Below, piece by piece: positions 1 through 8,787 of a stretch of 64,000 nt of DNA. Within the stretch, counting starts at the first letter, position 1. Every line of letters begins with the position of its first letter. Position numbers and translations under genes: made by a program. This DNA is from Opacimonas sp014872805. GTDB taxonomy: Bacteria; Pseudomonadota; Gammaproteobacteria; Enterobacterales; Alteromonadaceae. The notes under the pieces are model-generated. The model was not told the origin of the DNA. It ran no database searches and saw only the letters and a list, made by a program, of their open reading frames with translations. The DNA lies in NCBI GenBank assembly GCA_014872805.1, contig WKFN01000003.1, forward strand, positions 81,698 to 145,697, read 5' to 3'.

Positions 1-7
1 GAGACAA

Positions 8-220
8 ATGAACTCTTTAGAACAGAAGATAATAGATTTAGAGACTCAATTAGCGTTTCAAGAAGATACGATTGAAGCGCTCAATCAAGCATTAGCGTCA
101 CAGCAGAAACAACTCGATGATGTGCAATTTAAGCTCAAACATGTATTAGACAAGGTCAAAAGTATGGAGCCAAGTAACATTGCATCGGCGAGTGAAGAAA
201 CCCCGCCGCCGCATTATTAA
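8..220 (+). CDS. slyX: SlyX family protein
   Basis: This 70-residue protein matches the SlyX family in length and layout. It is one continuous amphipathic helix predicted to form a coiled coil (about residues 3-52, heptads of Leu/Ile), followed by a polar tail that ends in the typical Pro-Pro-Pro-His-Tyr. The biochemical role of SlyX is not established; the name comes from its position next to slyD. The start ATG lies 7 bases into the window, behind GAGACA as a likely ribosome binding site. Its upstream neighbours are outside the window. The convergent yheV gene ends 24 bases downstream. Confidence 0.9.
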   Translation: MNSLEQKIIDLETQLAFQEDTIEALNQALASQQKQLDDVQFKLKHVLDKVKSMEPSNIASASEETPPPHY

Positions 221-243
221 TAATTAGCGCCTCGATGATGAGT

Positions 244-450
244 TTAGGGTTTAAATACGCCAATTACATCTGCGGTATTTTGGCCGGCGCTTTCTACGTC
301 GGTTGGTGATTGAGTGTCTTTGTAATCACATTCAACGCACTGTAACTTTTCGACGTTATTTTCAAAATACAACATGATAGAATCTTGGGCTTTACAATGC
401 GGACAAGTCGCTCCGGCGATAAAGCGTTTACGTGTTTTTTCTTGTGACAT
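244..450 (-). CDS. yheV: YheV family putative zinc-ribbon protein
   Basis: A 68-residue protein of the YheV (DUF2387) family. Two Cys-x-x-Cys knuckles are visible, CPHC at residues 16-19 and CVEC at 38-41, which together would bind one zinc ion. The N-terminus is basic (KTRKRFIAGATCPHC), as in the family. No biochemical function is known. It is convergent with slyX and divergent from the ABC-F gene, the arrangement seen near slyX in many gammaproteobacteria. Confidence 0.88.
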   Translation of the reverse strand: MSQEKTRKRFIAGATCPHCKAQDSIMLYFENNVEKLQCVECDYKDTQSPTDVESAGQNTADVIGVFKP

Positions 451-536
451 AAGGTTTAGTTGGTAATAAATAAGTTGAGCATTATTTTAATACGCTCATT
501 ATACGCAAATGCATCATAAAATCTTTGCGAATTTAG

Positions 537-545
537 TGGTAGAAT
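537..545 (+). promoter_or_regulatory. Extended -10 promoter candidate for yheS
   Basis: TGGTAGAAT is a TGn element joined to a -10-like hexamer (TAGAAT, 5 of 6 matches to TATAAT), 35 bases before the ABC-F start codon. No convincing -35 hexamer is present at 17 bases, which an extended -10 can tolerate. This is a pattern match only. Confidence 0.35.
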
Positions 546-579
546 GCGCGCTTAAAGATATTATGATTTATCCTGTAAC

Positions 580-2532
580 ATGATCAAACTGACTCAAGTC
601 TCGTTTATGCGAGGCGCCGAAACTCTGCTAGAGCCTTGTAGCATCGATATTTTTACCGGACAAAAATGCGCTATTATCGGCGCTAATGGCTGCGGTAAAT
701 CGTCTATGTTTGCCATGCTGACCGGTGGACTGGCGCCTGAGACTGGTGAGTTATCCATTCCTAAACAATGGCGCATGGTCTCCGTTGCACAGCATACCCC
801 ACAGACTACATTAAGTGTTTTGGATCACACCATTCAAGGTGACAAAGTGTTGAGTGACTTACGCGCTCAGTTGGCGCAAGCGGAAGCGGCTGATCACGGA
901 GAAGAAATCGCACGGTTACACGACGCACTCGCCAGCGCTGGGCATTATGATGTCGAAGCGCGTGCCGCGACTATTTTGTCGGGATTAGGTTTTAGTCAAC
1001 AGGCGCTAGCACAACCGGTCAATGATTTTTCCGGTGGGTGGAAGATGCGCATTAATTTGGCCCAAGCTCTTTTGTGTCCGTCGGATCTGCTCTTACTCGA
1101 TGAACCGACTAACCACTTGGATCTAGACGCAGTTATCTGGTTAGAAAAGTGGTTACAACGATATGCGGGCACCTTGTTACTGATTTCACATGATAAACAT
1201 TTTATCGATGCCATTGCCGATCAAATTATCAGCTTTGAACAGCGTCAGCTGAAGACGTATACCGGTAACTATAGCGCTTATGAAAAGCAAAAAGCAGAGC
1301 GCTTGCGCCTACAAAGCCTAGAATACAAGAAACAACAAGCGCACATTGCGCATTTAGAAAAATTCATCACTCGCTTCAAAGCCAAGGCCAGTAAAGCCAA
1401 ACAAGCACAAAGTCGTGTGAAGCAGCTCGAGCGCATGAGTTTACTGGCGCCGGTACAGGCCGAAAACCCATTTAGTTTCGCTTTTGCAGAGCCTCAAGCC
1501 TTGCCCAACCCATTGGTGCAAATGCGCGATATTCAAGTCGGCTACGGTGATAAGGTCATTCTGAACGAGGTCCAGCTTAACCTTGTTCCGGGCAGTCGCA
1601 TTGGCCTGTTGGGTCGCAACGGCGCGGGTAAATCCACTTTGATTAAGTTATTAGCGAATGTCCACGGCCCAATGCAAGGTGAGTTTACGACGGCTCAGGG
1701 CTTGGATGTGGGGTATTTTGCTCAGCATCAGGTGGACACGCTTGACCCCGAAGCCAGTGCATTGTTACATTTACAACGCTTAGATGAGCAAGCCACCGAA
1801 CAGTCGTTGCGAGATTTTTTGGGTGGTTTCGGCTTTCAAGGAGACCAAGCAACACGCCCAGTGAAACCTTTCTCGGGAGGTGAGAAAGCCCGCTTGGCAT
1901 TAGCCATGATTGTTTATTTGAAACCAAACTTATTATTGTTGGATGAGCCAACCAACCACTTGGACCTTTCGATGCGCGATGCGCTGAATTATGCGTTGCA
2001 AACCTTTACCGGAGCCATGGTGTTGGTGGCTCACGATCGAACATTATTAGAAAGTGTGTGTGAGGACTTTTATCTCGTAAATGGCGGCTCTGTCGTCCCG
2101 TTCAAAGGGGATTTGGACGATTATACTCAATGGGTCTTACAAGAGGCCAAATCCGATAAAGTCTCAGATAAGCCCCTCCCATCAGATAGTCAAATTACCC
2201 AGGATGAACGCCCGAAAATTCTGGATAGGAAAACTCAAAAGCGTCTTGAAGCCGAGTTTCGACAACGTACCAAACCCTTGCGCGATGCCATCACTCGCAA
2301 CGAAAAGATAATGAATTCTGCTCAAACACGCCTGAGTGAAATCGAAAATACATTATTGGATACCAGTTTATATAATGCTGAAAACAAGGCGCAATTAACT
2401 GCCCTATTGCAAGAGCAAGGGGAGTTGCAACTAAACGTCAATGAAGCAGAGGAAGCTTGGTTTACTGCACAAGATGAGCTAGAAACGCAACAAGGGATTT
2501 TTGAAAAACAATTACATGAGGAGTTGCTATGA
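580..2532 (+). CDS. yheS: ABC-F family ATPase YheS
   Basis: A 650-residue duplicated ATPase of the ABC-F family, soluble and without membrane segments. ABC-F proteins act on the ribosome, in translation rescue or antibiotic protection. The first cassette has Walker A GANGCGKSS (34-42), signature FSGGW and Walker B LLLLDEPTNHLD. The second has Walker A GRNGAGKST (about 345-353), signature FSGGE and a second LLLLDEPTNHLD. Between them lies the basic, helical P-site tRNA-interaction linker (KAKASKAKQAQSRVKQLERM). A charged coiled-coil C-terminus follows. Length and order match E. coli YheS. The start has no clear Shine-Dalgarno sequence. The stop overlaps the next start (ATGA). Confidence 0.93.
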   Translation: MIKLTQVSFMRGAETLLEPCSIDIFTGQKCAIIGANGCGKSSMFAMLTGGLAPETGELSIPKQWRMVSVAQHTPQTTLSVLDHTIQGDKVLSDLRAQLAQAEAADHGEEIARLHDALASAGHYDVEARAATILSGLGFSQQALAQPVNDFSGGWKMRINLAQALLCPSDLLLLDEPTNHLDLDAVIWLEKWLQRYAGTLLLISHDKHFIDAIADQIISFEQRQLKTYTGNYSAYEKQKAERLRLQSLEYKKQQAHIAHLEKFITRFKAKASKAKQAQSRVKQLERMSLLAPVQAENPFSFAFAEPQALPNPLVQMRDIQVGYGDKVILNEVQLNLVPGSRIGLLGRNGAGKSTLIKLLANVHGPMQGEFTTAQGLDVGYFAQHQVDTLDPEASALLHLQRLDEQATEQSLRDFLGGFGFQGDQATRPVKPFSGGEKARLALAMIVYLKPNLLLLDEPTNHLDLSMRDALNYALQTFTGAMVLVAHDRTLLESVCEDFYLVNGGSVVPFKGDLDDYTQWVLQEAKSDKVSDKPLPSDSQITQDERPKILDRKTQKRLEAEFRQRTKPLRDAITRNEKIMNSAQTRLSEIENTLLDTSLYNAENKAQLTALLQEQGELQLNVNEAEEAWFTAQDELETQQGIFEKQLHEELL

Positions 2533-3047
2533 TCATTGTTGATTTACAACACGCATCAGACTCGTTGTGGGCTTATTGTTTGGAGCGCTATGATTATCCT
2601 AATATAAGAGAGTACTCACTCACTTGGCAAGATATATATAATGGTAATGTAAATGCTGTTTTTGCTTTATTATGGGCACAGCAAAGTGGCGTACTAATGC
2701 GCGCATTGGAAGCCCCTAAATGGCAGCATTTGGTCACACAAACTCAACATGTGTTAGTCGATCCGATTCGAGAACAACGCAAGGCCATCACGGACAAATC
2801 CTCTCCATACTATGCGCTGTTATTGCAGGATGAGTTGGATGCCGAACGACGCCAGCAACAGCATTTGTTGCAATACATCATGACTTTGCAAGATACTAGT
2901 CCTGCATTACAGAGTCATTCTCATTTTATTGACTACATTGATTGGCATTGCACGACGCAGTTGCATCCATCGCGGTTTAGCAAAGGTATTGAGCACGCCA
3001 AACAACTCGCGTCAATGATTACCGCTGTTGCGAAAGGCTCTCATTAA
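2529..3047 (+). CDS. TIGR02444 family protein
   Basis: A 172-residue protein that I place in the TIGR02444 family on its N-terminal pattern (SLWAYCLERYDYPNIREYSL, then a short segment with NVNAVFALLWAQQSG). The family is uncharacterised and is commonly found between yheS and yheT in marine gammaproteobacteria. The rest is helical and Gln/His-rich with no signal peptide or membrane span. The start overlaps the yheS stop by 4 bases and sits behind a good GAGGAG site. The stop TAA shares its last base with the yheT start (taATGg), so the three genes are translationally coupled. Confidence 0.82.
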   Translation: MIIVDLQHASDSLWAYCLERYDYPNIREYSLTWQDIYNGNVNAVFALLWAQQSGVLMRALEAPKWQHLVTQTQHVLVDPIREQRKAITDKSSPYYALLLQDELDAERRQQQHLLQYIMTLQDTSPALQSHSHFIDYIDWHCTTQLHPSRFSKGIEHAKQLASMITAVAKGSH

Positions 3048-4084
3048 TGGCGGAGTTGTATTTGGCGTCAGTAACACCACATCAGACAGCGTTTGGGCAC
3101 ATCACACCTTTTGCGTTCACAGCGCCCTGGTGGGCCAAAAATCGACATGTGCAAACGATTTTTGGGCGTTACTTTGGTCAGCATCCAATGATTGCTTTTG
3201 AGTCTGAACGTGTCGAATTAGACGATGGCGATTTTATTGATTTGGCTTGGGCACACAAACCAACCAAGTGCCAAGGTCTGGTTATCTTGTTTCATGGATT
3301 GGAGGGCTCTAAGGACTCACATTACATCAAACATGCAGTGCATGTCTTATCACAACAGTATCATTGTGTGGTGATGCATTTTCGTGGGTGCAGCGGGGTT
3401 GCTAATCGAACCCCTAGAGCGTATCACTCCGGTGAAACCAGCGATGCCAAAACCATTATTCATTTGCTACAAAGCCGATATCGTCATCAACCAATATATG
3501 CAATCGGTTTTTCCCTGGGTGGCAATATGTTGTGCAAACTCAACGCCGAATATGCCGATCAAAACCCGCTCAGTGGCAGTGTTGTGGTGAGTGCGCCGTT
3601 ACGGCTCGATGCGTGTGCTAAAGCTATTAATCAAGGCTTTGCCAAAGTTTACGAGCGCCGTTTATTACGCAGTATGCAAGCGAACTTGAAACAAAAAATG
3701 CAAACCATGGATTATATGGGAAAAGTACGCGTTGAGGCACATGAGGTCGAGCAACTAACCAGTTTTGAATTATTCGATGAAAACGTTACTGCGCCATTAC
3801 ATGGCTTTACTGGGGCACAAGATTATTATGCAAAGTGCTCTGGGCTTGGATTTTTGCATGCTATTGAAAAGCCGACCCTGGTGATCCATGCTCAGGACGA
3901 TCCGTTTATGAACGCAGATGTCATTCCCAAAGCACATCAACTCAGCGCATCTGTGGCGTATGAAATGAGTCAAAATGGCGGGCATGTGGGTTTTTTTACG
4001 GGGCCTCCTTGGCGGATCAAATGCGATCACCTCGCCTTGCGCGCACTGGACTTTTTTACTGAAATAGGTGAAAAAAAACCATGA
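3047..4084 (+). CDS. yheT: YheT family alpha/beta hydrolase
   Basis: A 345-residue hydrolase of the YheT/AB-hydrolase 4 family. Visible landmarks are the family hallmark PWWAKNRHVQTIFGRYFG (about 29-46), the oxyanion-side motif LFHGLEGSKDSHY, the nucleophile elbow GFSLGGN with the putative catalytic Ser156, an acidic site in HAQDDPFMN, and a late histidine in NGGHVGF. The family is predicted to hydrolyse esters, but the substrate is unknown. It is the third gene of the yheS unit and overlaps yheU by 4 bases (ATGA). Confidence 0.9.
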   Translation: MAELYLASVTPHQTAFGHITPFAFTAPWWAKNRHVQTIFGRYFGQHPMIAFESERVELDDGDFIDLAWAHKPTKCQGLVILFHGLEGSKDSHYIKHAVHVLSQQYHCVVMHFRGCSGVANRTPRAYHSGETSDAKTIIHLLQSRYRHQPIYAIGFSLGGNMLCKLNAEYADQNPLSGSVVVSAPLRLDACAKAINQGFAKVYERRLLRSMQANLKQKMQTMDYMGKVRVEAHEVEQLTSFELFDENVTAPLHGFTGAQDYYAKCSGLGFLHAIEKPTLVIHAQDDPFMNADVIPKAHQLSASVAYEMSQNGGHVGFFTGPPWRIKCDHLALRALDFFTEIGEKKP

Positions 4085-4305
4085 TCGTACCGTGGCAAGA
4101 GATCTCAGAAGACACATTGCATCGTCTTATCGAAGCGTTTGTGTTGCGTGAAGGCACTGATTACGGGGAGCACGAGATCCCTATGGCAGACAAAGTTCTG
4201 CAAGTGCGCATGCAGTTAGAGCAAGGCACGGTGGTGATTGTCTACTCAGAGTTACATGAAAGTATTAATATCATCCCGAAGGAGAAACTCACACGTAGTA
4301 ATTAA
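4081..4305 (+). CDS. yheU: YheU family protein (UPF0270)
   Basis: A 74-residue acidic protein with the YheU pattern: MIVPWQEISEDTLHRLIEAF, then LREGTDYGEHE and a C-terminal block with GTVVIVYSELHESINIIPK. The function is unknown in all members. It is translationally coupled to yheT through a 4-base overlap. Its 3' end overlaps the convergent cysQ gene by 17 bases, so the two stop regions share sequence and no room is left for a dedicated terminator. Confidence 0.88.
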   Translation: MIVPWQEISEDTLHRLIEAFVLREGTDYGEHEIPMADKVLQVRMQLEQGTVVIVYSELHESINIIPKEKLTRSN

Positions 4306-5104
4306 CTAAGGCTTCCCAATCGACAGATTGATCACCTAACACCATAAAGTTTGGGTTTTCTAAAGATTCACGTTGGTTGTAGGTAATTGGCTCAAAATCG
4401 ACATTGACAATACGACCACCGGCTTCGTTGATGATGCATTCAGACGCACCCGTATCCCACTCGCCAGTGACACCCAAGCGCATAAAAAAGTCAGCTTTGC
4501 CTTCTGCGATGAAACAGGCTTTTAACGAGCAAGACCCAGTGGGTAAGGTTTGATAGGTACGAGAATTATCTAAGCGGCGCAAGACGTTTTCACGTTTTTG
4601 ACGGCGGGAAATGGCTACCACCACAGGCTCTTCAGCGGGCGCAATGAATTGTTTGACATGAATTTGCTTTTGTTCAATGGCGCAAGATTTGTAAGCGCCT
4701 TCGCCTTTGACTGCATAATATAAGCTTTCTCCTGCGGGCCAATATATGACACCAATGACAGGCTGGTTGTTTTCAATTAAGGCTATGTTCACAGCAAAAT
4801 CGCCGCTGCGAGCAATAAACTCTTGGGTACCATCAATCGGATCGATCAGCCAATAACGCTCCCAATCGACTCGGTCAGCCAGGGCTAAGTGTTCGGTTTC
4901 TTCCGACATGATTGGAATATCAGGCGTCTTGGTCTGAAGAATGTCCATAATGATTTCGTTGGCTTTGTAATCAGCGCTGGTAACTGGCGATTCATCGTCT
5001 TTGGCGTATTCTTCAAAGTCACCGCTGTCATATATTTCTAAAATAGCATGACCAGCTCGTTTGGCGGCATCTTGGGCGATGGCAAGTAAATCAAGGTATT
5101 GCAT
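4289..5104 (-). CDS. cysQ: 3'(2'),5'-bisphosphate nucleotidase CysQ
   Basis: A 271-residue member of the inositol monophosphatase fold that removes the 3' phosphate from PAP (and PAPS), the by-product of sulfate activation. The metal-binding motifs are visible: EE in MSEETEHL, the signature WLIDPIDGTQEF, and the late GEWDTGASECIINEAGG. CysQ is membrane-associated in E. coli, but no membrane span is seen here. It is followed 7 bases upstream by nudE on the same strand, and the cysQ-nudE pairing is conserved in gammaproteobacteria, so they probably form an operon. Confidence 0.94.
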   Translation of the reverse strand: MQYLDLLAIAQDAAKRAGHAILEIYDSGDFEEYAKDDESPVTSADYKANEIIMDILQTKTPDIPIMSEETEHLALADRVDWERYWLIDPIDGTQEFIARSGDFAVNIALIENNQPVIGVIYWPAGESLYYAVKGEGAYKSCAIEQKQIHVKQFIAPAEEPVVVAISRRQKRENVLRRLDNSRTYQTLPTGSCSLKACFIAEGKADFFMRLGVTGEWDTGASECIINEAGGRIVNVDFEPITYNQRESLENPNFMVLGDQSVDWEALVNYYV

Positions 5105-5111
5105 AGGACTC

Positions 5112-5678
5112 TCAGTGGTGCTCCCGTAATAGTTTATCGACCATTAATAGCGCAACGATACTGCGGGCTTCGGTAAAGTCTTCGCGGGCGAGTAATCCAT
5201 TGATGTCGGCAATTGGCCATTTGACCACTTCAAGTGGTTCTGGCTCGTCGCCTTCTAGGGACTCTGAATACAAATCACGGGCGATTAAAATGTGCATCTT
5301 GGCGTTAAAAAAGGTGGGTGCCATAGATACTTGCGTTAAAAAGCGAATGTCGTTAGAGCCGAAGCCGATTTCTTCTTTGAGTTCTCTGTTGGCCGCTTCT
5401 TCTGGTGCTTCACCTGTATCAATTAAGCCTTTAGGAAAACCCAATTCGTAGCGATGCGTGCCAGCGCCGTATTCGCGGATCAGCAAAATGTGCTCTGGAT
5501 CCGCAAAAGGCACTACCATCACTGCGCCTCGCCCGTGACCAGCCATTCGTTCAAACTCACGGGTTGCACCGTTGGAGAACGTTAAGTCGACCTGCTCGAC
5601 CGCAAAAAAACGACTTCGCGCAACAATCTTGCGCTCAGTGATAATGGGTAAAGGCTTATTTGGGTCAATCTCTGGCAT
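5112..5678 (-). CDS. nudE: ADP compounds hydrolase NudE (Nudix)
   Basis: A 188-residue Nudix hydrolase. The Nudix box is complete: G-x5-E-x7-REL-x-EE-x-GF, running from the Gly of GLIDTGEAPEE to the Gly of EEIGFG. NudE cleaves ADP-ribose, NADH and diadenosine polyphosphates to AMP plus a second product. Assignment to NudE rather than another Nudix clade rests on length, the N-terminal PLPIITERKIVARSRFFAVE block, and its position directly before cysQ. It is divergent from yrfG. Confidence 0.92.
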   Translation of the reverse strand: MPEIDPNKPLPIITERKIVARSRFFAVEQVDLTFSNGATREFERMAGHGRGAVMVVPFADPEHILLIREYGAGTHRYELGFPKGLIDTGEAPEEAANRELKEEIGFGSNDIRFLTQVSMAPTFFNAKMHILIARDLYSESLEGDEPEPLEVVKWPIADINGLLAREDFTEARSIVALLMVDKLLREHH

Positions 5679-5767
5679 AGGCGTAATTGGCGAGAAGAAC
5701 TGCTTTTATTTTTTTCAATGTTGATATAATCATACCGTTTTTTTATGTTAATGGTAAGTAACTTTTT

Positions 5768-6445
5768 ATGGCAAAACTGAATTGGTCAGAGATAGAGACG
5801 GTACTTTTAGATATGGATGGTACGCTGCTTGACTTGCATTTCGATACGTTTTTTTGGTTAACGTTAGTACCACAAAAAATCGCCCTTAAGCACTCAATAT
5901 CCCTTGAACAGGCTAATGCAGTAATGGCTAAAGAGCTTGCCAAGGTGCAAGGACATATTCAGTGGTATTGCTTGGATTATTGGAGTGAATTGCTCGATTT
6001 AGACATCGCGACGATGAAATACGAGGTGGAACACCTAATTGCTCTGCGTGAGGACACATTACCGTTTCTGGATGCGCTCAAACAATCTGGTCGTAGAGTT
6101 ATCTTGTTGACTAATGCCCATCAAGGCAGTTTATCACTAAAACTTGAGCGCACAAAACTCGATGAACACATCGATGAAATTGTCTCGACGCATCAATACG
6201 GCGTTCCGAAAGAGTATCAATCTCTGTGGCAGAAGGTGCATCAAGATTATGGATTCATCCCAGCAAAGACATTATTTGTTGATGATAGTGTGCCGATCTT
6301 ATGCGCGGCACAAAAATACGGGATTGAACATTTGCTCGGTGTCGAGAACCCTGACTCACAAAAACCACATAACGTGATTGATGCCTTTCCATCTGTGAGC
6401 GATTATCGAGTATTACTTTCTGATATTACTGAACATACTGTCTAG
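5768..6445 (+). CDS. yrfG: GMP/IMP nucleotidase YrfG (HAD family)
   Basis: A 225-residue HAD-superfamily phosphatase. Motif I is LLDMDGTLLDL (nucleophile Asp and acid/base Asp, residues 15 and 17), motif II is in VILLTNAH, and motif IV is FVDDSVPIL. YrfG dephosphorylates purine 5'-nucleotides such as GMP and IMP. The location beside nudE and cysQ matches the conserved cluster. The stop overlaps the stop of the convergent GGDEF gene by 4 bases. Confidence 0.9.
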   Translation: MAKLNWSEIETVLLDMDGTLLDLHFDTFFWLTLVPQKIALKHSISLEQANAVMAKELAKVQGHIQWYCLDYWSELLDLDIATMKYEVEHLIALREDTLPFLDALKQSGRRVILLTNAHQGSLSLKLERTKLDEHIDEIVSTHQYGVPKEYQSLWQKVHQDYGFIPAKTLFVDDSVPILCAAQKYGIEHLLGVENPDSQKPHNVIDAFPSVSDYRVLLSDITEHTV

Positions 6446-7440
6446 TGTTGTTGTCGAGCATTTTCTCCTGCAACACCTGAAATGGTGTCTAGTTCGGCCA
6501 TACAGTAGCGGTTGCGGCCATCGCGCTTAGCACTAAACATCGCATCATCAGCCGCTTGGAACAGAGATAGGGCACTGTGACCTGGCGATGGATAGACGGT
6601 CGCGACCCCTAGACTGATACTCAAATAAGCATTGCTCGGAGAAAGTTTGTGGTTGATGTTGGCATCGCGAATGATTTTGAGCATTTGTTCGGCTTTTTGT
6701 ACTGCTCCGAACGCATTACAATCGGGTAATAACAACACAAATTCTTCGCCGCCAATTCGCGCGAAAATATCAGCTGTCCGATTGGAAACCCCTTCAAGCA
6801 GTCGAGCTACATTGATTAAACAGTTGTCTCCCTCGGCATGACCATACGCTTCGTTGTATTCTTTAAAGTAATCTATATCAACTAAGATCATCGACATCTG
6901 ATGGTGGTAACGAATGCAGCGGGCCCATTCACGTTGCAGAACTTCATTGTATTTGCGCCGATTGGCAACCTGGGTAAGAGGATCATAAAAGGCCATTGCC
7001 TCTAAATATTGAGATTGTTCTTTGAGACAGATATGAGTTTGAATACGTGCCTCAAGTTCTTCAAGCTGAATCGGCTTAGTCACATAATCCACGCCACCTG
7101 CATTGAAGCCTTTGGTTTTATCAAGAGTGCTATCGAGACTCGACAAAAATATAACCGGAATACCCGAGGTGGATTCTTCTGCTTTGAGCCGTTGACAGAC
7201 CTGATAGCCATCCATTTCAGGCATAATGATATCAAGTAAAATCAAATCTGGTTGTGGGAGTTGTTTAACTAAGCATAATGCTTCATGTGCTGAGGACGCA
7301 AAAATCACAGAGAAATGGCCTGATAGACCATTTATAATCAAATGCAAATCAATAGGACTATCATCGACTACGAGCACTCTGTAAGTACGGTTATTCACGT
7401 TATTTGAAAATGCACAGAGTTTGTTACCATATAAATCCAT
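6442..7440 (-). CDS. Response regulator with GGDEF (diguanylate cyclase) domain
   Basis: A 332-residue two-domain protein: an N-terminal receiver (VLVVDDSPIDL, phospho-acceptor Asp70 in LLDIIMPEMDGYQ, Lys in DYVTKPI) followed by a diguanylate cyclase. The active site is GGEEF at about 230-234. An RxxD motif (RTAD) lies five residues before it, the position of the product-inhibition I-site. The protein should make cyclic di-GMP in response to phosphorylation. I chose the ATG at 7440; an in-frame TTG at 7500 would add 20 residues with no domain content, and neither start has a strong ribosome binding site. No partner kinase is adjacent. Confidence 0.88.
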   Translation of the reverse strand: MDLYGNKLCAFSNNVNNRTYRVLVVDDSPIDLHLIINGLSGHFSVIFASSAHEALCLVKQLPQPDLILLDIIMPEMDGYQVCQRLKAEESTSGIPVIFLSSLDSTLDKTKGFNAGGVDYVTKPIQLEELEARIQTHICLKEQSQYLEAMAFYDPLTQVANRRKYNEVLQREWARCIRYHHQMSMILVDIDYFKEYNEAYGHAEGDNCLINVARLLEGVSNRTADIFARIGGEEFVLLLPDCNAFGAVQKAEQMLKIIRDANINHKLSPSNAYLSISLGVATVYPSPGHSALSLFQAADDAMFSAKRDGRNRYCMAELDTISGVAGENARQQH

Positions 7441-7535
7441 ATCAACACACACTTTATGTTCCAATGTTGGAAGTATTGACCCAGATCTTAGGTTTCGCAA
7501 ATTTTAATATTAAGTTATGTCCTTTCAGCACCCCT

Positions 7536-8300
7536 TTACCAAGTGAATTGGGTATAGCCGTCGTTTCCAGGTTGCCCAAGAAAACGACCTACTGCTTTGA
7601 TTTCATTAGGCATATCTTCAGGTATGTTAAAGCGACCATTCACTCGCAACGACTGTAAATCGCGTCCAGAGGCGACAAAACTCAAGTTCAATGCATTCGG
7701 CTCAGCCACATCAATGGTTAAGTTTTGGTCAGAGCAACCAAGCGTTGCATCAAATGTTCCCATTTCGACTAAGCCTGAAGGGGCTAACACTTGGGCATTG
7801 CGCCATTGCCCCGTACCTGAAATGGCCTCGCAAAGTACTTGCGTTGCGTTCATCTGTACCGAGGCGTCGACTAATTTGACCTCAACGGGGCCTTTGGCCA
7901 AGACCTTCATCGGTAAATTTGCACGATTCAAGATTGTTTGTGCGGGCATGCGAATAGTCATATCAGATAACGCAAGATGTTGCTTGAACAAAGACATTAC
8001 GGCATTGCCTTTGAGATAGACCTGATTCGTTTCTCGAATATTGCCCACATGTAATTCTAATCCGACTTTTCCAGTCAGTAAACGCCATGGTGACAAAGAC
8101 CAGCGCACTGAGGTTAACTCAGTATGGGCGACGCTAGCCCGCTGGATTTTACCTTGCCAAATACTACCACTGACGCCAAACAGTTGTATGTTTGCTGGCA
8201 GATTCACACGATATACAAGCTGTTTAGCAGGAAGTGTGGTCAGTAAACACACCACAAAAAATAGCGTTCCGATGAGTCCCCAGACGACCTTACGATTCAT
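7536..8300 (-). CDS. gspN: Type II secretion system protein GspN
   Basis: A 254-residue GspN, the last gene of the gsp operon. An N-terminal membrane anchor (WGLIGTLFFVVCLLTTLPA, about 8-26) is followed by a periplasmic beta-rich domain with several two-cysteine segments, typical of GspN. GspN is dispensable in many systems and may assist assembly of the inner-membrane platform. The start overlaps the gspM stop by 4 bases, which indicates coupling. There is no obvious hairpin terminator after the stop; the GGDEF gene follows about 95 bases on. Confidence 0.9.
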   Translation of the reverse strand: MNRKVVWGLIGTLFFVVCLLTTLPAKQLVYRVNLPANIQLFGVSGSIWQGKIQRASVAHTELTSVRWSLSPWRLLTGKVGLELHVGNIRETNQVYLKGNAVMSLFKQHLALSDMTIRMPAQTILNRANLPMKVLAKGPVEVKLVDASVQMNATQVLCEAISGTGQWRNAQVLAPSGLVEMGTFDATLGCSDQNLTIDVAEPNALNLSFVASGRDLQSLRVNGRFNIPEDMPNEIKAVGRFLGQPGNDGYTQFTW

Positions 8301-8776
8301 TTGCCAAGCTCCAAGCGTCGTACTTTGACCATTCCCGGGGCATTCCCTTCGGTGACATCAATTTGCAGAATCTGCGCACCGCGTTCTTCAATTAGTGCTA
8401 ACCAGCTCATGAGTTGGTTAAACTCGACTTCGTCGATAAATACTTGAACTTCTTCGCCCCGAGGTTGAATGCGAGTGAGCGTAATTTGGCGTTGACTAGC
8501 GGTTTGATTCACAACTTGAACCAAGGTGCCTTCTAATCCTCTTGAAGCAGAATCATTGGCGGGCAGACTGCGTACTTTGCGTTGTTGTTGTGCTACCCAA
8601 GTGGCCAGACTCTCTTGTTGCTGTAAGCGCTTGGCTTGGTCCGTCACGGCTTGATTCACCGGTTGCCAAATCAACCAATACACCGCGCCAAAAGCAATGA
8701 CGACGCACATCACTTTGAGGAGGAATTGGTCGCGCTCAGATTGTTGTTCGAACCACTGTTTTAATTGCAAGAGCAT
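8297..8776 (-). CDS. gspM: Type II secretion system protein GspM
   Basis: A 159-residue inner-membrane platform protein. A short cytoplasmic start (LKQWFEQQSERDQFLL) precedes one membrane span (VMCVVIAFGAVYWLIW, about 22-38), then a periplasmic coiled segment and a ferredoxin-like domain. GspM binds GspL and links the ATPase GspE to the pseudopilus base. The stop overlaps the gspN start; the gspL stop lies 11 bases before the gspM start. Confidence 0.9.
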   Translation of the reverse strand: MLLQLKQWFEQQSERDQFLLKVMCVVIAFGAVYWLIWQPVNQAVTDQAKRLQQQESLATWVAQQQRKVRSLPANDSASRGLEGTLVQVVNQTASQRQITLTRIQPRGEEVQVFIDEVEFNQLMSWLALIEERGAQILQIDVTEGNAPGMVKVRRLELGK

Positions 8777-8787
8777 GAAAAAACCTT

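Noticed and set aside
7441..7500. An extra 20 residues at the start of the GGDEF regulator from a TTG
   Set aside because: The added residues carry no domain content and the ATG at 7440 is simpler; the choice is not certain.
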